This document shows positions 1 through 4,348 of a stretch of 5,045 bases of DNA, piece after piece (the stretch's first letter is position 1; each line of letters starts with the position of its first letter). Below the pieces are notes generated by a model that saw only the letters and a program-made list of their open reading frames with translations, made no database searches and was not told the origin of the DNA. The stretch comes from Rhodobacter sp. GTDB taxonomy: Bacteria; Pseudomonadota; Alphaproteobacteria; Rhodobacterales; Rhodobacteraceae. A program made the translations under genes and the position numbers. The stretch is from the NCBI GenBank assembly GCA_003536295.1, contig DPZQ01000149.1, forward strand, positions 403-5,447. The letters are read 5' to 3'.

Positions 1-57
1 TTTGTTCCGAACGCGCAGGCGGCGCTTGAGGAACAGATCTCTTTTCGTGTTCGCCAT
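1..57 (-). CDS. rplR: Large-subunit ribosomal protein uL18 (L18), N-terminal part, cut by window edge
   Basis: Only the first 19 codons are present. They read MANTKRDLFLKRRLRVRNK, the basic N-terminus of bacterial L18, which binds 5S rRNA and helps anchor it in the central protuberance of the 50S subunit. The ATG is at 57-55 and is preceded by an AAGGGG Shine-Dalgarno sequence about 8 nt upstream that overlaps the rplF stop. The gap to rplF is 11 nt, and rplR follows rplF as in other spc operons. The rest of the gene (family length about 117-120 residues) lies outside the window. Identification rests on this short peptide plus position, both of which agree well. Confidence 0.93.
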   Translation of the reverse strand, partial: MANTKRDLFLKRRLRVRNK

Positions 58-68
58 GTTTACGCCCC

Positions 69-602
69 TTACTTCTTCTTGCCTTCTTTGCGGAAGACAA
101 ACTCGCCTTTATAACGGATGCCTTTGCCTTTATAGGGCTCAGGTTTTCTCCATTCGCGAATGTTTGCAGCAACTTGGCCAACAAGCTGTTGGTCAATGCC
201 TTCCACAGTGATTTCTGTTTGCTTTGGAGTTACAACGGTTACGCCCGCTGGCACTTCAAAATCGACATCGTGGCTATAGCCGAGCGATAGCTTCAAAATA
301 TTGCCGTTCATCGCAGCGCGGTAACCCACGCCTTGAATTTCAAGTTCTTTTTTGAAGCCCACCGTCACGCCTGTGACCAGGTTTTGTACTTGACTACGGA
401 CCATGCCCCATTGTTGACGCGCGCGTTTCGACGAACCACGAGGGGCAACTGTCAAAGCGCTTTCAACCAAAGCTAGTGTCACGTCGTCTGTAGCGTGGAA
501 GCTACGAGTGCCTTTTGGCCCTTTTACTTCAACGGTCTGGCCTGAGATAATCGCCGTAACGCCCGAAGGCAATGGTACGGGTTTCTTGCCGATACGAGAC
601 AT
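69..602 (-). CDS. rplF: Large-subunit ribosomal protein uL6 (L6)
   Basis: This 177-residue protein has the same length as E. coli L6. L6 binds 23S rRNA near the sarcin-ricin loop and the factor-binding site of the 50S subunit. The N-terminus reads MSRIGKKPVPLPSGV, and the C-terminal half carries the family signature PEPYKGKGI at about residues 154-162, followed by a lysine-rich end. The open frame extends upstream to 755, but that extension lies inside rpsH in another frame and does not look like L6. The ATG at 602 is chosen because it gives the canonical N-terminus and has GGGAGGG about 5 nt upstream. The gap to the rpsH stop is 10 nt, and the Shine-Dalgarno sequence lies against that stop, so coupled translation is likely. 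Confidence 0.98.
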   Translation of the reverse strand: MSRIGKKPVPLPSGVTAIISGQTVEVKGPKGTRSFHATDDVTLALVESALTVAPRGSSKRARQQWGMVRSQVQNLVTGVTVGFKKELEIQGVGYRAAMNGNILKLSLGYSHDVDFEVPAGVTVVTPKQTEITVEGIDQQLVGQVAANIREWRKPEPYKGKGIRYKGEFVFRKEGKKK

Positions 603-612
603 CTTACCCTCC

Positions 613-1011
613 CTAGAATACGGTGCAGAGCACTTCGCCACCAACATTGGCGGATCGTGCGGCTGCATCAGACATGACACCCTTTGGTGTCGAAACGATT
701 GCGACGCCAAGGCCGTTACGGACCGAAGGAATATCCTTCGAACCCATATAAACACGGCGGCCTGGCTTGGACACGCGCTTTACGTCACGGATGACAGGCG
801 CACCTTCAAAATACTTAAGGCTAATAGTGATTTCGCCTTGACCGTTTGGGGTCGCAGCCTGTTCGAAACCACGGATGTAGCCTTCTTCAGTCAATACGGC
901 TAAAACATTCGAGCGCATCTTAGACGCAGGTGTTTTAACTGTGGACTTGCCACGCATCAGCGCATTGCGGATACGTGTGAGCATATCGCCCAGAGGATCG
1001 TTCATTGACAT
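613..1011 (-). CDS. rpsH: Small-subunit ribosomal protein uS8 (S8)
   Basis: This 132-residue protein (E. coli 130) is S8, a primary binder of 16S rRNA helix 21 in the 30S platform. In E. coli it is also the translational repressor of the spc operon, acting at the start of rplE. The N-terminus reads MSMNDPLGDMLTRIRNA, and the C-terminal rRNA-binding region includes STPKG at about 107-111 and the ending GGEVLCTVF. Two in-frame ATGs occur, at 1011 and 1005. The first is preferred because AAGGAGG lies 7 nt before it. The second would give the shorter MNDPLGD start seen in many relatives and cannot be excluded. The gap after rpsN is 12 nt, with the Shine-Dalgarno sequence overlapping the rpsN stop. 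Confidence 0.98.
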   Translation of the reverse strand: MSMNDPLGDMLTRIRNALMRGKSTVKTPASKMRSNVLAVLTEEGYIRGFEQAATPNGQGEITISLKYFEGAPVIRDVKRVSKPGRRVYMGSKDIPSVRNGLGVAIVSTPKGVMSDAAARSANVGGEVLCTVF

Positions 1012-1023
1012 TCTCGGCCCTCC

Positions 1024-1329
1024 TTACCAGCTGGATTTCACCATGCCGGGGATTTGACCAAAAGAGGCCAGCTCGCGCAGCATGATACGTGACAATTTAA
1101 GCTTGCGATAATACGCATGCGGACGACCGGTCAATTGGCAACGGTTGTGCAAACGCGATTCAGCAGAGTTGCGCGGCAAAGCCGACAATTTCAACTGCGC
1201 CGCAAAGCGGTCTTCCATTGGCAATTCTTTATTCGAGACAATCGCTTTAAAGGCAGCACGTTTCGAGGCATAAGCCTTAACAAGGTGCTGACGCTTTACT
1301 TCGCGCTCGATCATGGATTTTTTAGCCAT
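1024..1329 (-). CDS. rpsN: Small-subunit ribosomal protein uS14 (S14), zinc-free long form
   Basis: This 101-residue protein equals E. coli S14 in length. S14 sits in the 30S head, close to S3 and S19, and is needed for late head assembly. The N-terminus reads MAKKSMIEREVKRQ. The family signature around residues 61-82 includes RCQLTGRP and YYRKLKLSRI, and the protein ends in KSSW. Cys64 is the only cysteine, so the paired CxxC zinc ribbon of the short C+ form is absent and this is the C- form. The ATG at 1329 is preceded by GGGAGAA. The gap to the rplE stop is 18 nt, one of the longer ordinary gaps here. Confidence 0.98.
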   Translation of the reverse strand: MAKKSMIEREVKRQHLVKAYASKRAAFKAIVSNKELPMEDRFAAQLKLSALPRNSAESRLHNRCQLTGRPHAYYRKLKLSRIMLRELASFGQIPGMVKSSW

Positions 1330-1347
1330 ATCTCTGTTCTCCCGCGA

Positions 1348-1908
1348 TCAGCTTGTGAAGGGCATGTTGAAAGCTTTCAACAGTGCCTTGGCTTCCGCGT
1401 CTGTTTTCGCGGTTGTGCAGATGATGATATCCATCCCCAAAACGTCATCAACTTTATCAAAGTCGATTTCCGGGAATACAATCTGTTCTTTCAGGCCCAT
1501 GGCGTAATTTCCACGACCGTCAAAGGATGAGCTCTTTACACCACGGAAGTCGCGCACGCGCGGCAACGCAATCGTGATCAGACGCTCAAGAAATTCATAC
1601 ATCCGATCTCCACGCAAGGTAACTTTGCACCCAAGTGGCATCTCTTCCCGAACCCGAAAGCCCGCGATGGATTTTTTCGCGTGAGTTACAACAGACTTTT
1701 GACCTGCTATTAGCGTCAATTGCTCAGCTGCGACTTTCACTTTTTTAGTGTCTTTCACAGCTTCACCAACGCCCATGTTGATAACAATCTTATCAAGACG
1801 AGGGATCTGCATGTCATTTGTATAGCTGAATTCTGTTTTCATAGTACTACGAATGATGTCTTTGAAAACTGATTTCAAACGTGGGGTATAGGTGGATTGG
1901 TCTAACAT
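1348..1908 (-). CDS. rplE: Large-subunit ribosomal protein uL5 (L5)
   Basis: This 186-residue protein (E. coli 179) is L5, which binds 5S rRNA with L18 in the central protuberance and contacts the 30S head and P-site tRNA. The family signature IPRLDKIVINMGVGEA is at residues 35-50. Further conserved segments are the AGFRVREEMPLG region at about 82-93, the LPRVRDFRG segment at about 115-123, and the end KALLKAFNMPF. The ATG at 1908 overlaps the rplX stop by one base (TAATG) and has GGGGAGG 7 nt upstream inside rplX. The N-terminus is a few residues longer than in E. coli, which fits the alphaproteobacterial form as I recall it. A 7-bp inverted repeat lies just inside the gene at 1861-1879. Confidence 0.98.
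   Translation of the reverse strand: MLDQSTYTPRLKSVFKDIIRSTMKTEFSYTNDMQIPRLDKIVINMGVGEAVKDTKKVKVAAEQLTLIAGQKSVVTHAKKSIAGFRVREEMPLGCKVTLRGDRMYEFLERLITIALPRVRDFRGVKSSSFDGRGNYAMGLKEQIVFPEIDFDKVDDVLGMDIIICTTAKTDAEAKALLKAFNMPFTS
1861..1879 (-). other. 7-bp inverted repeat near the 5' end of rplE
   Basis: TTTGAAA (1879-1873) and TTTCAAA (1867-1861) are perfect inverted copies around a 5-nt loop, about 29 nt downstream of the rplE start codon. In E. coli the S8 repressor binds mRNA at the start of rplE, so the position is suggestive. However, the stem is A+T-rich and I do not recognise the S8 rRNA-like core in it. It may be chance. Confidence 0.25.
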
Positions 1909-2213
1909 TAAATCGCCTCCCCAGTTGTTTTTGCAAAACGGATTTTTGCGTCACCATCCATGCGGAAACCAACGCGGGTGGCTTTGCCGTTTTTGTCCAA
2001 AAGTGCAAGGTTCGACAAGTCGACGGGCATTGCTTTGGAAATGCGGCCACCTTGGCTATTCTGCGATTGTTTGGTGTGGCGGATAGCCAAGTTAAGACCG
2101 TCGACAACAGCCTTATTGTCAGCAGGTGATACAGATGTGATCTCACCCTCTTTACCCTTGTCCTTACCGGTCAAAACGACGACTTTATCGCCTTTTTTCA
2201 ATTTGGCAGCCAT
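1908..2213 (-). CDS. rplX: Large-subunit ribosomal protein uL24 (L24)
   Basis: This 101-residue protein (E. coli 104) is L24, an assembly initiator that binds the 5' part of 23S rRNA and lies near the polypeptide exit tunnel. The N-terminal KOW domain is clear at about residues 5-35 (LKKGDKVVVLTGKDKGKEG). The middle contains the basic, glycine-rich HTKQSQNSQGG stretch, and the C-terminal half is the usual beta-rich L24 region. The ATG at 2213 shares its A with the TAA stop of rplN, and a GGAGG lies 7 nt before the start inside rplN. The 3' end overlaps rplE in the same way. Translation of rplN, rplX and rplE is therefore probably tightly coupled. Confidence 0.98.
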   Translation of the reverse strand: MAAKLKKGDKVVVLTGKDKGKEGEITSVSPADNKAVVDGLNLAIRHTKQSQNSQGGRISKAMPVDLSNLALLDKNGKATRVGFRMDGDAKIRFAKTTGEAI

Positions 2214-2581
2214 TACAGCACCTCCGGAGCGAGCGAGATGATCTTCATAAAGTTTTTTGCGCGCAATTCCCGAACCACTGGCCCAAAAATGCGTGTACCA
2301 ACAGGCTCGCCTTGATTGTTCAAGATCACAGCGGCATTTCGGTCAAAACGAATGGAAGTACCGTCTTCGCGGTGAACCTGTTTCGCAGTCCGCACGACAA
2401 CGGCTTTACGCACGTCGCCTTTTTTCACGCGGCCGCGTGGGATGGCTTCTTTCACCGATACAACAATGATGTCTCCAACACTGGCGTAACGACGGTGAGA
2501 ACCACCCAGAACCTTGATGCACTGAACTCGGCGAGCGCCTGAGTTGTCAGCAACATCTAGATTGGTCTGCATCTGGATCAT
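2213..2581 (-). CDS. rplN: Large-subunit ribosomal protein uL14 (L14)
   Basis: This 122-residue protein matches the family length (E. coli 123). L14 binds 23S rRNA at the subunit interface, next to L19, and takes part in intersubunit bridges. Conserved segments are DNSGARRVQCIKVLGG at about residues 12-27, the FDRNAAVIL segment at about 79-87, and FGPVVREL at about 99-106. The ATG at 2581 gives the canonical MIQMQT start. A second in-frame ATG three codons later is not needed. GGGAG lies 7 nt upstream. In E. coli this is the first gene of the spc operon. Here it is preceded by a 65-nt gap after rpsQ, the second-longest gap in the window, and its Shine-Dalgarno sequence may pair with upstream sequence. 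Confidence 0.98.
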   Translation of the reverse strand: MIQMQTNLDVADNSGARRVQCIKVLGGSHRRYASVGDIIVVSVKEAIPRGRVKKGDVRKAVVVRTAKQVHREDGTSIRFDRNAAVILNNQGEPVGTRIFGPVVRELRAKNFMKIISLAPEVL

Positions 2582-2646
2582 TTGATGTCTCCCGACCTTT
2601 GGGAACTTTCTTTAAGTCCCAGGGTTTCGATGAAGTTAAATTGTGA
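2582..2646 (-). promoter_or_regulatory. rpsQ-rplN intergenic region with small competing hairpins (S10/spc boundary)
   Basis: This 65-nt gap sits at the position that separates the S10 and spc operons in E. coli. In the mRNA sense, GGGACTT (2620-2614) can pair with AAGTTCCC (2608-2601) with one bulged base at 2605 and a 5-nt loop. The 3' arm TTCCC (2605-2601) can instead pair with GGGAG (2593-2589), which is the rplN Shine-Dalgarno sequence. The two pairings exclude each other. I see no convincing -35/-10 promoter and no U-tract after the hairpin, so neither a second promoter nor an intrinsic terminator is supported. A regulatory role is inferred. The stems are short. Confidence 0.35.
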
Positions 2647-2886
2647 TTAAGCCGAAGCTTCAGTAACCACAGTCCAACGCTTGGTTTTGGAAATAGGCGC
2701 ACACTCTTGAATGCGCACAGAATCGCCGGTTTTAAACTGGTTTAACGCGTCATGAGCGCGATATTTCTTCGAGCTACGCACAGTTTTATGGAAAAGAGGA
2801 TGCTTAAAGCGACGCTCTACCAAAACTGTGATGGTTTGTTCACTTTTGTCCGAGGTGACGACACCTTGCAAAATACGTTTGGGCAT
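2647..2886 (-). CDS. rpsQ: Small-subunit ribosomal protein uS17 (S17)
   Basis: This 79-residue protein (E. coli 84) is S17, a primary 16S rRNA-binding protein of the 30S body with an OB-fold. The N-terminus reads MPKRILQGVVTSDK, followed by the FKHPLFHKTVRSSKKYRAHD region at about 27-46. The signature GDSVRIQECAPISKTKRW is at about 54-71. The ATG at 2886 has GAGGAG about 7 nt upstream, and that motif overlaps the rpmC stop (11-nt gap). The last codons can form a short stem, AAGC/GCTT, around a TTCG loop (2649-2660), with the loop inside the final alanine codons. The next gene, rplN, is 65 nt away. Confidence 0.98.
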   Translation of the reverse strand: MPKRILQGVVTSDKSEQTITVLVERRFKHPLFHKTVRSSKKYRAHDALNQFKTGDSVRIQECAPISKTKRWTVVTEASA

Positions 2887-2897
2887 ATCGTCGCTCC

Positions 2898-3101
2898 TCA
2901 GTTCGCCGCCGCAACGGCGGCTTTCTGGTTAAGCACTGTTTTGATACGAGCAACGTCACGACGGACGGCGCGCATACGGGCAGTGTTTTCTAATTGTCCG
3001 GTAGCCTGCTGGAAGCGCAAGTTAAAGGCTTCCTTTTTTAGCGCAACAAGGCTGTCACGCAATTGGTCAGGCGTTTTGGCCTGAAGTTCTGTGGCGTTCA
3101 T
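2898..3101 (-). CDS. rpmC: Large-subunit ribosomal protein uL29 (L29)
   Basis: This 67-residue protein (E. coli 63) is L29, a two-helix antiparallel hairpin that lies beside L23 at the exit tunnel and forms part of the docking site for nascent-chain factors. The N-terminal helix covers about residues 3-33 (LKKEAFNLRFQQATGQLENT is the conserved core), and the second helix holds RRDVARIKTVL at about 47-57. The tail is alanine-rich. The ATG at 3101 is preceded by a purine-rich GAGAGG/GGAAGAGG stretch. The gene lies after an unusual 110-nt structured gap following rplP, so unlike its neighbours it may not be translated simply by coupling to the upstream gene. Confidence 0.97.
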   Translation of the reverse strand: MNATELQAKTPDQLRDSLVALKKEAFNLRFQQATGQLENTARMRAVRRDVARIKTVLNQKAAVAAAN

Positions 3102-3120
3102 GCGCCTCTTCCTCTCTTTG

Positions 3121-3157
3121 CACCAGAAGGCCCCAACGGGTAACCCTTGCTCTGGTG
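3121..3157 (-). other. Long-range stem with inner helices (hairpin 3 of rplP-rpmC gap)
   Basis: CACCAGA (3157-3151) is perfectly complementary to TCTGGTG (3127-3121). Inside it, AGG (3147-3145) can pair with CCT (3130-3128), and CCC (3140-3138) with GGG (3134-3132) around GTT. An alternative inner stem is GGG/CCC within 3146-3138. The structure ends about 5 nt upstream of the GAGAGG part of the rpmC ribosome-binding region, close enough to affect ribosome access. Confidence 0.5.
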
Positions 3158-3172
3158 GGTTTCAAAAACCCA
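3156..3172 (-). other. 7-bp perfect stem-loop (hairpin 2 of rplP-rpmC gap)
   Basis: TGGGTTT (3172-3166) and AAACCCA (3162-3156) are perfect inverted copies around a 3-nt loop, TTG. The stem shares bases 3171-3172 with the foot of hairpin 1 and 3156-3157 with the foot of hairpin 3, so full-length versions of adjacent stems exclude each other by two base pairs. No U-tract follows. Confidence 0.55.
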
Positions 3173-3200
3173 ACCCCCCGTGAGAAATCACGAGGGGTCG
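3171..3200 (-). other. 13-bp stem-loop (hairpin 1 of rplP-rpmC gap)
   Basis: Bases 3200-3188 pair with 3183-3171 around the 4-nt loop UUUC (3187-3184). In the mRNA sense all 13 positions pair: 11 Watson-Crick and two G-U (3199 with 3172, 3193 with 3178). On the plus strand those two become A-C mismatches, so the fold favours the coding-sense RNA. The stem starts 11 nt after the rplP stop codon. The nearest U-run (five U, 3168-3164) lies a few bases past the stem rather than directly behind it, so this is not a textbook intrinsic terminator. Confidence 0.75.
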
Positions 3201-3211
3201 AGAAAATTCTT

Positions 3212-3625
3212 TTACCAATCTTCGCGAACAATGACCCGCGTCGTTACGGGTAACTTCATTGCGCCAAGACGTAGAGCTTCCCTTGCCACAGATTCGACCA
3301 CGCCGTCAATCTCGAACATGACACGACCTGGTTTTACTTTGGCAGCCCAATAGTCCACAGACCCTTTACCCTTACCCATCCGAACTTCGGTAGGTTTAGA
3401 CGTTACAGGAACATCTGGGAAAATACGTATCCAAACGCGACCTTGACGTTTCATGTGACGCGTGATCGCGCGGCGTGCCGCCTCGATTTGACGCGCTGTC
3501 ACACGTTCTGGCTCGGTCGCTTTTAGACCAAAGGTACCAAAATTCAAGTTAAAGCCACCCTTGGCTTCACCGTGAATACGGCCTTTGTGCTGTTTGCGGA
3601 ATTTCGTCCGTTTTGGTTGCAGCAT
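3212..3625 (-). CDS. rplP: Large-subunit ribosomal protein uL16 (L16)
   Basis: This 137-residue protein (E. coli 136) is L16, which binds 23S rRNA between the central protuberance and the A site and helps position aminoacyl-tRNA. The N-terminus reads MLQPKRTKFRKQHKGR. The signature RMGKGKGSVDYW is at about residues 82-93. Arg82 matches the arginine (Arg81 in E. coli) hydroxylated by YcfD/RoxA-type oxygenases, although I cannot tell whether that happens here. The ATG at 3625 has AAGGAG about 8 nt upstream, overlapping the rpsC stop (12-nt gap). The protein ends VIVREDW and is followed by the structured gap before rpmC. Confidence 0.98.
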   Translation of the reverse strand: MLQPKRTKFRKQHKGRIHGEAKGGFNLNFGTFGLKATEPERVTARQIEAARRAITRHMKRQGRVWIRIFPDVPVTSKPTEVRMGKGKGSVDYWAAKVKPGRVMFEIDGVVESVAREALRLGAMKLPVTTRVIVREDW

Positions 3626-3637
3626 CTTTACAACTCC

Positions 3638-4348
3638 TTACGTGCGTTCGCGGCGAGGTTGACGCGGAGCCGCGCCCTCCTGAGCCTCGGCGTGACGACG
3701 ATCATGGGCTTGCGGATCATGCTCAAGTATTTCACCCTTAAAGATCCAAACTTTCACACCAATTATGCCATACGCTGTAGTGGCTTCAGAATGCGCATAG
3801 TCGATATCGGCACGCAAAGTATGCAAAGGCACACGACCTTCACGGTACCATTCTGTACGCGCGATCTCGGCACCACCCAAACGGCCCGCTACGTTGACAC
3901 GAATGCCAAGCGCGCCTATGCGCATTGCGCTTTGAACGCCACGTTTCATCGCGCGGCGAAACGAAACACGACGTTCCATTTGCTGCGCGATAGATTCTGC
4001 GACCAATTGAGCGTCAAGTTCCGGCTTGCGCACTTCAACAATGTTTAAGTGCAGTTCCGACGCCGTGAACGCTGCCAATTTCTTACGTAATGTTTCGATG
4101 TCGGCGCCCTTCTTACCGATAATCACGCCTGGACGTGCGGTATGGATTGTGACGCGGCATTTTTTGTGTGGGCGCTCGATAATAACTTTCGAAATCCCTG
4201 CCTGTTTACAATCTTTGTGAATAAATTCACGCATTCTAAGATCTTCGAGCAACAGGTTGCCGTAATCTTTACTTTCAGCGAACCAGCGGCTGTCCCAGGT
4301 ACGGTTGACCTGAAGGCGCATGCCGATCGGATTGACCTTCTGACCCAT
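3638..4348 (-). CDS. rpsC: Small-subunit ribosomal protein uS3 (S3)
   Basis: This 236-residue protein (E. coli 233) is S3, in the 30S head at the mRNA entry channel. The N-terminus is MGQKVNPIGMRL. The KH domain carries GKKG at residues 78-81. The C-terminal S3 domain includes RRAMKR at 131-136, which contains the basic residues tied to mRNA helicase activity in E. coli, and then GRLGGAEIARTEWYREGRVP at about 156-175. After GEILEHDP the last 25 or so residues form a polar tail rich in Arg, Ala, Glu, His and Gln. The frame stays open upstream to 4468, but those 40 codons lie within rplV and are not S3-like. The ATG at 4348 overlaps the rplV stop (TAATG), with GGGGAG upstream. Confidence 0.98.
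   Translation of the reverse strand: MGQKVNPIGMRLQVNRTWDSRWFAESKDYGNLLLEDLRMREFIHKDCKQAGISKVIIERPHKKCRVTIHTARPGVIIGKKGADIETLRKKLAAFTASELHLNIVEVRKPELDAQLVAESIAQQMERRVSFRRAMKRGVQSAMRIGALGIRVNVAGRLGGAEIARTEWYREGRVPLHTLRADIDYAHSEATTAYGIIGVKVWIFKGEILEHDPQAHDRRHAEAQEGAAPRQPRRERT

Larger units (their letters stand above)
3102..3211 (-). promoter_or_regulatory. Structured rplP-rpmC intergenic RNA (three-hairpin candidate cis element)
   Basis: This 110-nt gap is by far the longest in an operon whose other gaps are mostly 18 nt or less. In the mRNA sense, three stems follow each other: 3200-3171, 3172-3156 and 3157-3121. They cover 80 continuous bases and leave only a short leader after the rplP stop and a short ribosome-binding segment before rpmC. 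Neighbouring stems share two or three bases at their feet, so they either stack or compete. No ORF of useful size and no clear -35/-10 promoter were seen. Possible roles are attenuation, RNase processing or stabilisation, or a ribosomal-protein binding site. A repetitive palindromic insertion is a further alternative. The structure is seen in the sequence, but its function is inferred. Confidence 0.55.

Noticed and set aside
603..755. Upstream in-frame extension of rplF
   Set aside because: It lies inside rpsH and does not resemble L6. The ATG at 602 gives the canonical MSRIGKKP start with a good Shine-Dalgarno sequence.
508..903. A 131-codon plus-strand open frame opposite rplF and rpsH
   Set aside because: It is antisense to two certain genes, with no family resemblance and no convincing ribosome-binding site.
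1847..2146. A 99-codon minus-strand frame overlapping rplX and rplE out of frame
   Set aside because: It lies within rplX and the 5' end of rplE, which are certain in their own frames. Its peptide resembles nothing known to me.
3171..3210. Hairpin 1 as a plus-strand intrinsic terminator followed by AGAAAATTCTTTT
   Set aside because: No plus-strand gene leads into it, two pairs become A-C mismatches on that strand, and no uninterrupted T-tract follows the stem.
3102..3211. A small protein gene hidden in the rplP-rpmC gap
   Set aside because: The minus strand shows no start codon with a usable reading frame here, and the inverted repeats explain the sequence better as RNA structure.
3572..4048. 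A 158-codon plus-strand open frame opposite rpsC and the start of rplP
   Set aside because: It lies over the conserved S3 coding sequence and shows no domain features. It is explained by the codon composition of the real gene.
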